From Panorpa germanica (Eukaryota > Arthropoda > Insecta > Mecoptera > Panorpidae): DNA of 64,000 nt. The notes below the pieces were generated by a model. It had not been told where the DNA came from. It was given only the letters and a program-made list of their open reading frames with translations, and did no database searches. Shown piece after piece: positions 1 through 11,590 of this stretch. The stretch spans positions 38,068,347 to 38,132,346 of the forward strand of contig OY783203.1 of assembly GCA_963678705.1 (NCBI GenBank). Reading direction: 5' to 3'. A program made the position numbers and the translations under genes. Positions within the stretch are counted from its first letter, which is position 1. Every line of letters begins with the position of its first letter.

Positions 1-212
1 TTCAAGAAATTGAAATTTGTGCTGAGTACACAATTCAGAGGCGGCCAATGGTGGCAATCAGTGCAACCGCCCAGGGCCTCGCATTCTCGCGCAACAACCC
101 AAGTAGAAAAATTCATTACTATTTATCGTCATTAATATTTGTTATCTTTTATTACTCGTCAATTATCATAAAAATACTTACTTACAATTTACATAAATTA
201 TACAAAGAACAA

Positions 213-300
213 GTGCCTCGCAAAGATCTGCCGTCCCGGGGCCTGATAAAGATCTGTTTCCCGGGGCCTCGTAAAGATCTGCTGCCCGGGGCCTCGCAAT
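213..300 (+). repeat. GC-rich 25-26 bp tandem repeat
   Basis: Three to four copies of a unit like CCTCGTAAAGATCTGCTGCC followed by CGGGG; the AAAGATCTG core starts at 222, 248 and 273. It stands out against AT-rich surroundings. Confidence 0.8.
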
Positions 301-400
301 GGCTAAGGCCGTCACTGACACAATTATATGTCAAATTGTATCATTTTTCTGATTCAATACTCACACAACTCATAAATGCAACCAAACAAAATTAATACGT

Positions 401-1574
401 AATTGAACCTGCCGAATACTGTACAGTCTTCCCATACTGTCAAATCAGATCAGATCAGATCTACTTCTCTGTTCAGATTTTAAAGTTTGCACATATGATA
501 AATCGACAGTTCGTCTGAAACTGAAGACAGAATAAGGTCCGTGTCCAGTAAACATTTTAGTGAAATGGCGTAGTAAAAAAATCAATTTTGTTTTTAAATT
601 GTCAGAATTTTTTCATAAAAATATACTTTCTCTTTCCAGCATCATACATATGGAGATATAGTTGTCTCTTTTACATTTGAAAATGATTAATTTAGTAGAG
701 ATTTGTTCATGACAAAAAAATCATACGTATCTTAAATATGATGTCAAAGTGATTTCAAAATGTTTACTGGGTGATTATGTAAAAACCTTATAAGATAAGT
801 AAATTAGTTTTAAATGATTTATGAAAATGTAATAATATGTGTATAAAAACTAAACCCCACAAGCTTATAAAACACTTGACCGTCAAGTTTTGAAGACAAC
901 GCGATATCATAATTAAAATATGTCTAATGTAATTGTATAAATTCGAAATTGCCGCATTACATATCTAAGAATCATTAGATACAAAAACTTCATATGTTAA
1001 TACATATGCAGAACAGAACATATAAACAATAATTATATGTCAATACTTTACCAGTCTCTTAACTCTGACAACGGTAACTGACTGTAATAATCCCAAGAAG
1101 AATTTTCTTACAAGAAGACCTACACATGCCCAGATGTATTCGTTTGTTTACGTAGTCACAGGCACAGACCGATTTATTACAGCCGCTAACATAAGCCATA
1201 TACTACAACTACAACAGCTTCTTTCATATGAGCTTGTAACTTGTTATACGTTCAATATGTAGGTATTATCACTACTTTTCCTTACTGAAATAAAATACTA
1301 TACCATAGTTCTCGATAGAACTCGATAAACACCTAGCAAGGTCCAAAAATCTTTGACATTCAAGTTTCAACTTGAATAAAAAAAAAAAAAGTACCTAAAT
1401 TCAAATATACGAGTATATGTAGTTGCTAGTTATATTTATTAGATAGAAACTATATTCATCTCTTTCCTTCAACAGTCAATTATTATCCAGTCGAACGAAA
1501 TGTCTCAAGCACGTCTTTATCTGTAACAAATCCATTGAAATACGCTAACATTAAATTCAATTATTTACTTTATA
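401..1574. other. AT-rich spacer, no gene seen
   Basis: No coding frame, splice-supported exon or well-bounded repeat was recognised. An A-run lies near 1378-1390. Confidence 0.6.
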
Positions 1575-2060
1575 AATATTTTTATAATAATATAGCTGTC
1601 TCTTTCTTTCACATATAAAAATCTTAAAAAAACTACCACTCTAAAACGTTATAATCATTTTTCTCTAAAAAGAAACATTGCAAAATAATTAATAGAACTT
1701 GATATGACTTACCGGTCATTGATCTCGGTGCAGGTGGTCAAACATAAACAAAATACCAATGCGTTGTTGCCATATTTACATAATTAAAATTAAAGTAATA
1801 TTTAAATAAACTTACAATGTTGCACGATCAAAATATTTAAAGACAAATAATTGTAATAAATTTAATTAGCATTTATTTTAATTCTAATTAATAATGAATT
1901 ATTCTTGTTTACACTCTGTTGTATAAAGGAGATAGAAGCAATTCATAGAAGGGAAGAGGATAGAAAATAACCATAGTATTAATAAGTTTTTCTTTTAAAA
2001 AAGGTACCCATAATATTCAGGCGCTCTTATGTGTGATGCATTTATAAATAACATTAAGAA
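1575..2060 (+). repeat. Long interspersed repeat, copy 1
   Basis: Collinear in the same orientation with 59280-59760 over about 450 bases (shared words GGTCATTGATCTCGGTGCAG, AATGCGTTGTTGCCATATTT and ACAATGTTGCACGATCAAAA). No coding frame and no clear terminal repeats. A donor-like CCGGTAAGT on the minus strand inside copy 1 is lost in copy 2. Confidence 0.85.
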
Positions 2061-2439
2061 TTCGCAGAAAAAACACTGAATCAGTGTTACCTTTGCTCTA
2101 CTCTAAAAACGTAGAAAACTATTTACGTACAAATACAGCAATTTATTACAATTTAGTACAATTTATTTTCAAGTCAAACCACACAATACCAATGAGCTTA
2201 TGAACTCTTTTTTTAGAGGTCGTTTTCTAATATTTTGGCGTTTTTATTTTTAGATAAACAAATGATTACGTAGTTATAACTATATTTACAAGAAAAAAAA
2301 TTACAAAAAATAAGTAGTAATAAGTAATCGAAATTAGTTTTCCTTGTTTGTAATCTTCATTATATAATACTTAATGGGATACACAACCCAGCCATTAGTA
2401 GTACATACACACTCGTATGTATCTCTATTGTATAAAAAG

Positions 2440-2649
2440 GATTTGCTAGATGTGATGTACCATGTATTGGAATTTCCTAAAACATTGGATCCGTTTAATA
2501 ATTAAAAGAAAAAAATAGCTTTTTTAATTGTTAATATCTCCTAAAATATAAAGAGTTATTAAAAAATAATTGGACATTTGAAGTTCTGTTAACCAACTTT
2601 ATCAATATATAGTACAGTTTTATAGAAATTAGGACATGGTTCACAAGCC
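2440..2649 (-). mobile_element. Partial GGGCTTGTGTCC-family element
   Basis: Reverse orientation; terminal end GGCTTGTGAACCATGTCC at 2649 and diverged left-half sequence (CTATATATTGATAAAG, TAACAATTAAAAAAGC). The right half is missing. Confidence 0.7.
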
Positions 2650-3328
2650 TGTTTTCGATCTTTTTTTTATATTAGTACTATTTTAAATTTTATATTTCTT
2701 AGTTTAGTACTTTAAAAAATTGTATGTATAACTCAAATTGCTTTTATTATTCGTATACCTAAATATTTAAACATAGCGCACACTGCGGAAAAAAATGTAA
2801 ATTCTGTAAAACACTCTGTTAAACATGTTCAAAAAATCCACGCATATTTTCGTGCGCCTTGGGCTTTACATTTACAAAAAGCTACGAGTATAAAAATAAT
2901 TAACAAATAATGTCAGATTGAAAAATTACAGCTAATTTAATTTCTTATGTAGCTTTCCGCCCAACTCAAAAACCAAAATATATTAAGGAGATTGTCCTAA
3001 AAATGTTGTGCCCTTTAACTTTTCTCCAACTTCGTAATCATAATGTATCCACAACACGAATAAAAAAAACCACAAGAATGAAGAAACTACCGTCAAAAAC
3101 TGTAACAAAATATAAATGTTGTCAGTGCTATAACAGCAGATCCCTCGGATGCCACGTTCAAATTAATTTTATACTGGTATATAAATAAAACTCTAAATAT
3201 TATACGATTCCGTAACATTCAGAACGTGACGTAATTTGAAGGTAATGAACTTGAATCCAGATAAATAGCAGAATCTTTTTGGATCCTGACTAATATTTTG
3301 ACCAAATATATATATATTTTTTAATTAA
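2650..3328. other. AT-rich spacer, no gene seen
   Basis: Only a short 61-codon frame at 3003-3188 without protein character. Confidence 0.6.
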
Positions 3329-3545
3329 ATTTATTTAACGCTGTCTTATTTCCGATGCTGAGTCGACCTCCTATATTGGCAGGTATTGTGCTGTCGTGGC
3401 CTCATATACAACAACTAGACCGCTGCCTAATAAGTTTCCGCTCCCGATTTAACTTAATACCAACCAAACCCAGAAAATATAACTCTGGTCCGGGAATCAA
3501 ACCCGAAGACACAGCAGCATCAAAGCTCTGTCGTCTCTGACTATA
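3329..3545 (-). repeat. SINE copy, nearly full length
   Basis: Reverse orientation; tail ATTTAACGCTGTCTTATTTC at the left, body GTCGTGGCCTCATATA and AAACCCAGAAAATATAACTC, diverged B box CCGGGAATCAAACC, head to 3545. Confidence 0.85.
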
Positions 3546-5008
3546 ATAAATATGAATACACCTGGAAGCACATAAACAGGAAATATTTAATGACAATGCA
3601 ATGTTATAAATGCTTACGTCATTCAAATTCATTAATTACGTCACACTTAAAAGGGGTATTTTTTTAATATGATTTGTAATAATTACGTAAATGTGTAATT
3701 ACGTAACATAAATATGTTTACTAGTTAATGATGGTACGTAATTCAAAAACAAAGAAATTGGATCAAAAAATATATTTTTATAGGAATAAAATAATTTCGA
3801 TTTAAAATCCCTAATTTGTTTCGCCTGTACTAAATACGCATCCTGCCTAAGCACAATCTTGTCTATGTTATGAGACCAGCTTAGAACTCATAAATAAAAT
3901 AGTAAAATATGTCTTTTATACCACCAACATTTATTTTAAATCGTACGAGTATTTCAGCAAAAGCCCAGCCCTGCTCTGACGATGCCCTCTTCCTTCACAA
4001 TTCTCCTGGTCGATATGTGAGTACCGACTGCCGAGATACGACTAACGTAAAACCCCATTACCAGACAATATGAAATATTTATATCTAAGAAGCTTGAATA
4101 CAAAAGAATATAAATTAAATCAAGAGTTTTAGCTGTAAGATAAATGTTAAAAATGAATAGAAAACAAAGCACTTCAAGGAAATGTCTAAAAATTCAAACA
4201 AAGGAAATTCACGAATAACATACCTATTTAATAAAACATTTTGCATTTATAAATGTATATTTATACTTATATATTTAATTTTGTAAAATTATATAAAAAT
4301 ATATTTAAAATAATATTAATGTCAGATTTTGACAGCATATTTATTTTTAACATTATCATAAAGTTGGTGAAATTTCTCCTAAGCTAACGAATAATTACTC
4401 CATTAAAATGTTTTGTAGGGGATGAAGAAAATAATTAATTGGGTTGCAAATTATAAATAAGCAGCATCAAATTTATTCTTACAGTAAGAAATGTTAAAGA
4501 AGAAATATGGACTCATAAAAAATATTTTAAAATATTGTCAAAAAGTAATTATCTTATTCATAAACTGAGAACTGTTAATACTGAAATTAAATTATTCGTT
4601 TCTTTTATTTAACTTATTTAACGTAGGTCTATTTCCGATGTTTGCATTTTTTGTAATAAGTTTATGATTATGTATATGAATAAAATACACAGGATAAGTT
4701 TTTCGGGTTTATTATAGAATTATCTTTTTACAATATACGTTTTACTTTAAATTATTAAATCTTATGTTAATAGAATATATATTTAGGAAAAATTTGATAA
4801 CTTTAGAAAGGAAATCAATCAAGGAAAAAAAATCGTCTTTTTAGAGTGTCTTGACACTTCCTTATTAAGCCTTTTTGTAAAAAAAAAACGCCTATTGAAG
4901 CGAGCATTTTCGGGTTAGTGTCGATAAATATTTGTCGAATATTTGCTTCACTCATGTTCGAATTATCGTCCACATATGCGTTGACGACTACAACGTTAAA
5001 ATGCTTAG
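3546..5008. other. AT-rich spacer with SINE debris
   Basis: Apart from the SINE tail at 4605 there is a small GC-richer patch at 3955-4060 that could be an old repeat. No gene is supported. Confidence 0.55.
4605..4665 (-). repeat. SINE tail fragment
   Basis: Contains TTTAACGTAGGTCTATTTCC and then TAATAAGTTTATGATTATGT; the rest is missing. Confidence 0.55.
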
Positions 5009-5381
5009 TAAAGCCGTCCGCACATGGGTCGACTAATGGAACTGTGTTTTGAGTGAGAGAACGCACGTGTATACGAGTGAGAGAACACAAACGGCTCAAA
5101 TGAAACTAATGTGTTTCTAGGTCGCGAAGTAATTACGTTACATGCTTTTGATGGTGAACATCATAAGCAGAGACGTGCACAAATACTTTTCAAAAGTATT
5201 TAAATACATACATACATACAAGTACCTTACAATACGACACAATAAAATCCCCTATTATGCTATTGTTAAACATTCTATAGAGTCACGAAACATGGCTCGG
5301 CATGGCTCGTTTTTCGTTTTCGTTGGAAACTTCGTTGCGCAACTAGTTTGGAAATAATCGACCCGTGTGGGGACGGCTTAA
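5009..5381. mobile_element. Inverted-repeat element ending TTAAGCCGTCC
   Basis: Left end TAAAGCCGTCCGCACATGGG, right end complement of TTAAGCCGTCCCCACACGGG: about 25 bp of inverted repeat. TTAA at the right edge (5378-5381) and TAAA at the left suggest a TTAA target, as used by piggyBac-like elements. No transposase frame. A second diverged copy lies at 13375-13665. Confidence 0.7.
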
Positions 5382-6182
5382 GAACGCAACTGAACGTTTA
5401 TTACCCAATATTGACAATTTTATTTTAGTAAGTATATCTATTATAGCAAACAAGTAACTTTTATTTTGTTTAAACGAAAGATGAGTCAAACTTTTAGATG
5501 AATGTTCGGATGTTGAATATTGGTCATATTTTAAAAACAAATGAGAACCGAAGTGTGGCTTTTCGGAGCGAAAGTCTTGCGATAAAGATGTGAGCATATA
5601 CGGTTCCAGTATTAGTTCACCCTAATCATGCAATAAACTATTTCGATGTATGTAGTACGTGATTATAACTTTAATGCTTAAAGAGAGAAACTTTTGTATT
5701 AAAACGACTACAACATAATGCAATGGCGGATGATAGTTATAAATGGTTTCTGTAGAACAACTTCAGCCAATTCTATTCTAAAAATGTAATGGGTTCAGTC
5801 TATAAATTATCATAAAGTATACTTAAACAAATGTTTTATTTTGATTTATCTAAAACACCACGCCCATTTTCATATCTTTACGTTAAAGTTCTCTCTAAAC
5901 TCTCAGTTCACTTCGCTGCACAAACACAAGAATTTGCCTAGAACCAAACCTTTATTATTTGACGACTGCTATAGTCATCAGTGGTTCTTATCCTTTTTAA
6001 AGTCGTCGTCGATATTAAAAATTTGTAAAACACCAAAACTCTAAAGGTCACGAAAGTAACAAAAATATTAAGACTGCATAACAGTAAAAAAATAAAAACG
6101 AAAAGATTTAGAAACAAATTATAATTTGGATAAAAGATTCTTTTGTTAGAGTATTTCTTACAAATTTGGTAGTTTTCATAGT
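5382..6182. other. Spacer, no gene seen
   Basis: Short frames only; no motif recognised on either strand. Confidence 0.55.
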
Positions 6183-7640
6183 GTGGCAGCTTTATATATG
6201 AGCACTATACCTCTGCCTAATGAGTTTATGATTATGTGAGCACATAATTTGATAACAACTAAACTCAGAAAATACAGTGCATTTTTTTTTTTTTTTTTTT
6301 TTCATTTATTAAATTTAATAGCACCTCCTAGGCTTCCGCCCATATGTGCTGCTTTTTCCACTTATTCTATCCCCCTAATTTTACATTTCAATTACATTAA
6401 TATATGTTTATAGGAACAAATAAAATATGTACAAAGTAACTTATTATAACTCATTTTATCTAATTTACTGTTCAATCTCATCCGCCGTGAAATTATCCCA
6501 ATTCCCTTGCTCTAATTCCTCTCCTTGACTTTCTATTATTGTCTCTGCATCTATTCTTCTTCTTACTTCATCATTCTTCAATAGCATTTTCCTAGTTTCA
6601 AAAATCTCCTTCGCATACTCATTATAGTATCGATACCTAATCTCTTCATTTACTAGATACTCTAGACTTCCAATTTCTCTGACTTTTATTCTATCTTGAA
6701 ATTTCACTCTCGCTTCATAGTAGTCTGGGCATTCTTTTAATATATGTATCAGTGTTTCCCGTTCACCACATCTGCACCTATCATTACTCTCAACTCCAAG
6801 CTGGACTAACTTTGCTTTAATAGATCCATGGCCGCTTACCAAAAAGGATAAATACAGTCCAGGTTGAAACCACTTATTTTGCTTTACAAACTTGACATTC
6901 TTAATGTGGTGATAAGTTGTTCTTCCTTTTTCCGTTATATCCCATCTGTTCTGCCATGTAGTCATCAGTTTCTCATTCACTGCTTTTTTAGCATTTACAA
7001 TTCTTCTTTCATGGTCTACCTCATCCCCGTCTAGTGTTTCAATAATAATTCCGTCAAATGACATTTGCAAGTTTTTCCTGATATAATAGTTAATTCCTGT
7101 TTTAATTACTTGCAAGTCTATCGGCAACCTACCAGTTAGTACTTGTAGCGCATCTGTAGAGACTGTTCTGCAGAACCTTGAGATCATTAATAATACAAAT
7201 CGTTGGGCTGCATTTAAATGGCTCCTTATAATGGTTTTATTTGCTTCCTTAAACCAAGCAGCAGCACCGTATGTTATGATTGGTACAACCATTCCTTCAT
7301 AAAGAACTCTAAGTACCCTTGGTCGCAGTCCCCAATCTTTTCTTGTTACCCTGTTTAGTTTTCCCATGGATTTGCGTAATTTTTCCCTGATATATTTAAC
7401 GTGTTCAACAAAATTTAGATTTTCATCTAGGATCATTCCCAAATACCTAATAGATTTTGTGCATGATATGGTATTCGCTTTATATTTAACTGTCGGAGCT
7501 CTTTTAAATTTTCCTTTAAGCATCATTAGTTTGGTTTTGTCGGTAGATATCTTCAGAAAATACAGTGCAGGTACGTAGAACGACACAAAGATAAACAATC
7601 TGGGACTCAGCTTTAACTACCGCGACCAATCTTTATAACA
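6183..7640 (-). repeat. SINE copy split by the R1-clade LINE
   Basis: The tail part (6183-6281) has the family words TGCCTAATGAGTTTATGATTA and GATAACAACTAAACTCAGAAAA; the diverged tRNA-like head resumes at 7570. The LINE entered at the conserved CAGAAAATA block. The head half is recognisable only by alignment with better copies, so the 7640 boundary is approximate. Confidence 0.7.
6282..7552 (-). mobile_element. 5'-truncated R1-clade non-LTR retrotransposon (LINE), recent insertion
   Basis: On the minus strand the element starts at 7552 and ends with a run of 21 A (T at 6282-6302). A perfect 17-bp target duplication, TCAGAAAATACAGTGCA, flanks it at 6265-6281 and 7553-7569. Its frame to the stop at 6465 is uninterrupted for about 360 codons. 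It begins inside the reverse transcriptase thumb region (KTKLMMLKG, then YLGMILDENLNF and RKDWGLRPR), continues with YEGMVVPIITYGAAAW and RTVSTDALQVLTG, and has a C-terminal CxC-x7-H-x4-C zinc knuckle (CRCGERETLIHILKEC). These are R1-clade signatures. The catalytic part of the reverse transcriptase, the endonuclease and ORF1 are missing, the usual result of incomplete reverse transcription. Lack of stops and the perfect duplication indicate a young insertion. Confidence 0.93.
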
Positions 7641-8409
7641 TTGACGGTACAGTGGCCAATATTAATCCTTTATTTAATTAATTACATACGAGTACAATAT
7701 GTAATCACAAAGTCACACTGGCCTCGACACCATAAAAACTATTAATCTAACTAAGCTTTAAATAAAATAAAACAATTTAAATCTAGGTTTAAGATATAAA
7801 GTTATATAGATGGTAAAACCAAATAACTTAAATTACAAGATAGCGATTTATGGACACAGTTGTTTAGAAATTTCCAATATCACTATTATTACTTGTAAAT
7901 TTCGTATAGATATTCTCTTGTTGTTTGGCAGAATGACTATTGTCACTTAAATTTTATAGTAGTTTATTGCGAAAAATGATTTCTGTGTACGTAAATCTAA
8001 AATTGGTTCGAAACAAAGCTAATATTTTTTCGGATTTAATAATCGGACTAAATAGAATGCTGGAAGATATGTAGGCTCATGATAGGTCATGCAAATTTCA
8101 CTCATACCTACTTATTCAAAAGAGAACCACAACCAATATGTGAACAATGTAACAGCTCACTAATAGTAAAACATTAGTTCAATGCCCCAAGTACTCATCG
8201 CACAGATAAAACTGTAATAGGTCTGAAAACTATGTAACAGATATTTGAAAGTAGATAAAGTCTGAAAAACCTTATTAACTTTACCAATGAAACTAATTTA
8301 AACTTTTTATTATAAAAACCTAACTTATAAATTATGTAGTACTAATGTTTATAAATATATATATAGTTGTTTTAAGTGCTGTTAACTATCAAAAGTTGAA
8401 GTCACTCAA
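7641..8409. other. AT-rich spacer, no gene seen
   Basis: No recognisable element between the split SINE and the mariner remnant. Confidence 0.55.
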
Positions 8410-8900
8410 ATAAATACAAGGGTAACTTGATAATTCAGTCTCTTTGAATTACTCGCGCATCTACCGCCATCTATTAATAGACTACTGTTAAAATTTGAGC
8501 TAGTTTCGTCATTTAGTTTGTGTTTAACAGCCATTGACAACAGTCAAGCAACCATTGAAAACACCTATCCGCGCGATGGATGCCGCAATTGATATTGAGT
8601 GTGTAGTTTCCATGGGAAAAATCCATAAATTAGACTACAAACTGCTACCCATCCAGCATATTCTCCAAATTTAGCCCTCTGCGTCTATTTCCTGTTTCCA
8701 AACCTGAAGAAATGGGTGGGCGATAAGGAATTCGAGTCTAAGAAAGAGGTCATCACTGAAATCATTAAAACAAACGCCTATTTTAAAAGCCTTGAGAAAA
8801 AGCTACTACTTAATAGGAAGGAATAGAAAAATTGGAAGAACGCTGGATTAAATGGATATGTTGATAAATAAAACGTGAAAGAAATATCTTTTATTGTGAA
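8410..8900 (+). pseudogene. Mariner transposon remnant (leader plus C-terminal transposase)
   Basis: The left part resembles a mariner untranslated leader (CTCGCGCATCTACCGCCATC and the following 100 bases). The sequence then jumps to the end of the catalytic domain: HPAYSPNLALCVYFLFPNLK, matching mariner HPPYSPDLAPSDYFLFPxLK, then KEVITE and a C-terminus with stops. The DNA-binding domain and most of the catalytic domain are deleted, and the third catalytic Asp of the SD-Y context is replaced (CVY). Ends are approximate; clean terminal repeats were not found. Confidence 0.8.
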
Positions 8901-9284
8901 ATAAAGAGCTCTTTCAAAAAAAAAAAAAAAATCATTTAAAAAAGTTCCTATGAAACAATTCTGAAGGGAATCAAAAAGTTTTACGCTTGTTAATATCGCA
9001 ACCACAAAACTATAGATTAATTAATATAATATATTTGTATTTAGGTCAAACAATGATATTTCAATACTGAATAAATTATAAGCTAAATTACTTTTAAAAC
9101 TTTTTTAATTAAAACTTCGGTTTCATTAGTAACGAAAGGTCATAATAATGTAAAACCACCATTCTCAAATTAAACATTTCCATACTGGAAAAACAACCGT
9201 TATGATACCACTGTATTATATTCATCACTTGTTCTAGCATATTTGGGTGTCAGGACTGTAATCGTCTTAAACTCGACAGTATTG

Positions 9285-9510
9285 GACGGTGCAGTAGCCG
9301 AGAGCATTGATGATTGACAGATTGACCAGACTGCTGTGTCTTCGGATTCGATCCCTCGGACCAATGGCATATTTTCAAGTTTGATTGATTATAAGATAAG
9401 CTTACATAAACACAAGCTTATTAGGCAGCGGTGGAATTCATATATGAGACCTCTACGTCGTCGGTGATAGGCATCGCAAATCGCAAATAGGACAACGTTT
9501 ATAAATTAAA
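9285..9510 (+). repeat. SINE copy
   Basis: Head GTGCAGTAGCCGAGAGCATT, B box GATTCGATCCCTCGG, body TATTAGGCAGCGGTGGAATT and CATATATGAGACC, tail GTCGTCGGTGATAGGCATCG. Parts of the 3' region have drifted. Confidence 0.85.
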
Positions 9511-11202
9511 CAAAAAAAATATTTCATAATTCAATTACTTTCAGATCAGATTCAGATGAACTGTTCGTTTATCGTATGTGTTAACACTTAAATCTGAATT
9601 ACGGACTAAAACGGATATGGAAATCTGATATTTTGTGGTAGTATATTAAAGACTACACAGTTGTCACATTTTTTTCTAACAGATCTTAGAAATCGTATAT
9701 GAATTAAGTATCTGAATCAAAGTGTAAGCAAACGTGCTGAGACGATCTGACAACTATCTAAGGCTACTGCAATGACAAAGTCTTCATCCACGTATGTATA
9801 ATTAAACATAAACATATAGTTCGAAATACAAGCAGACTTTGTAATCGGGTCGTGTCAACGGACTCCGGAAATCTTAAGAGTAATAAGATGAGACTAAAAT
9901 CGTCATTAGGACATCTAGATTCTCATTTCCTTTGTTATTCCTTGGATACGACGATTTTAGGGTATCAATAGCGTGTCTATGGTCGCAATTGAAAGCGTAT
10001 TTGACGACCTAATTTCAATTCTTATAAATATTTTTCAAGCTTACTTTAACATAACGATTAAAGGTTACCAGAAAGTCATGAATATATTCCTGGAAACTTT
10101 TCTTCTTTTTTAAAAAACCATATGGATTTTGGACAAAAGGATGAAGGAACTTAAGAATTGTGTAAACGTAGAAAACATAGCGCTGGTTCGAGGATCAAAC
10201 ATACTATCACAGATATCTCAAGGCGACTACTGTAACATAACATAGAAAATATTATTCTATTACATAAATTTTCGTTTTCTGATATAAATAAAACTTTTTA
10301 TACTATTTTATAAATTGTTAAATATGAAACTAATTCTGGTAGATTTTAGTAAAATATTTTATATGACTTTTACATTTATTTAATGATATTAAACTTCGGT
10401 AAATAATAAAACGCAACGTTAATTTACAAATATTACAATAAAGAAAACATGAGTTTACGTTTTGTGTTTGCGGGGAACGACTACTTTCAAAATAATTATT
10501 TCTTTATGATTTAGCTGTTAAAACAAATCATATAAACTATCATAATTTTATACACCTACAACAAAAATGGCTCATAATACAGCTACATCACTGGATAATA
10601 TTGTATTTGCCATTTTCATTACTCAAGCGATACGATAGGGTACATACGGTCAACAGTAGAAGTCAACGAGAGGGTATTGATGATTCTACAAAACCCGTTT
10701 ACCGTTACCCTTTGATCTGTACCTTTTACGGTAAACGAACCAACAATATAAGCTGTTATCACGTGCTTCTACATATTTGCCATACTAATCAGCTGAAATA
10801 CCCATCTATAGAGAATAACCCCATGTTCTCTCGGGGTCATTCATTTCATAGAACCAAAAATAGTCTTGAAAAGTACTTGTAAGGTTGTCATGTAATTCCC
10901 AACCCATGTTGATTTTCAAACAAGTTGAGGAGCGAGAATTATCTTCTCAACTTTTATTCCTTCCAGTGACTTCTTATGACACGTCGTATGCAAAATATCT
11001 TCATGTATGTTTCTCTGTGCGTCTTATGATTAATTCACTTGTGTCATAGTTGTATTACGATACAGGCGGATGTCAAAAACGTATACAGACTAAGTTGCAA
11101 CCTTCAAGTCACTAGGTTACATGAGGGAAGTCAAAATGATCAAAAGTAAATCACTTTCAACATAGATATAAGAAATTCAATAAAATATAAGAAAATGTAA
11201 TA
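9511..11202. other. Spacer, no gene seen
   Basis: A 93-codon frame at 10601-10882 lacks an ATG start and family motifs; treated as chance. Nothing else recognised. Confidence 0.5.
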
Positions 11203-11590
11203 GCTAATGGGACGCAAATCCACATTGTCCATACATAACAAACTGCTGTATAAGCAAATATTAAACCATTTTGGACATATGGAATGTGCTGTACTAAAAA
11301 ATGTAACATCATATTCATTCAGACTTTCCAAAAGAAAGTTCTGAGGAACATAGTGAATGCACCATGGTATATCCGCAATAGCGATATACATAGCGATTTC
11401 AAAGTAACTACAGTAGCTGAAGAAATTACGAAAATAGCAAGAAAGCACGAGCAACGTCTCCAACAACATGTCAGCATGGAAGAGCTTCACCTGCTGCACA
11501 CGGATGGACTGACAAGAAGACTAAAGAGAACTAAGCCATTAGAGCTCGTATATGACCGACAAAAAAAGAGTATTAACAATAGTTAATACT
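11203..11590 (+). pseudogene. Jockey-type LINE fragment, reverse transcriptase C-terminus
   Basis: Conceptual translation gives HNKLLYKQIL, then after a one-base frameshift KPFWTYGM, then FQKKVLRNIVNAPWYIRN, SDIHSDFKV and a charged tail ending RRLKRTKPLEL before the stop at about 11586. This order (YKxILKPxWTYG, LRxIVNAPWYVRN, LH/IHxDL) is the standard C-terminal end of jockey-clade reverse transcriptases in insects. The frame is broken upstream and the rest of the element is absent, so it is a dead fragment. No poly(A) tail or target duplication could be defined. Confidence 0.85.

Noticed and set aside
48..395. 115-codon plus-strand ORF
   Set aside because: It crosses the GC-rich tandem repeat and repeat debris; composition is not protein-like.
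1725..1745. Short exon-like segment with a strong minus-strand donor, considered as a further Erg exon
   Set aside because: The same sequence lies in the interspersed repeat at 59280-59760 and its frames do not match the channel.
11140..11499. 119-codon minus-strand ORF
   Set aside because: It is the antisense shadow of the jockey-type LINE fragment.
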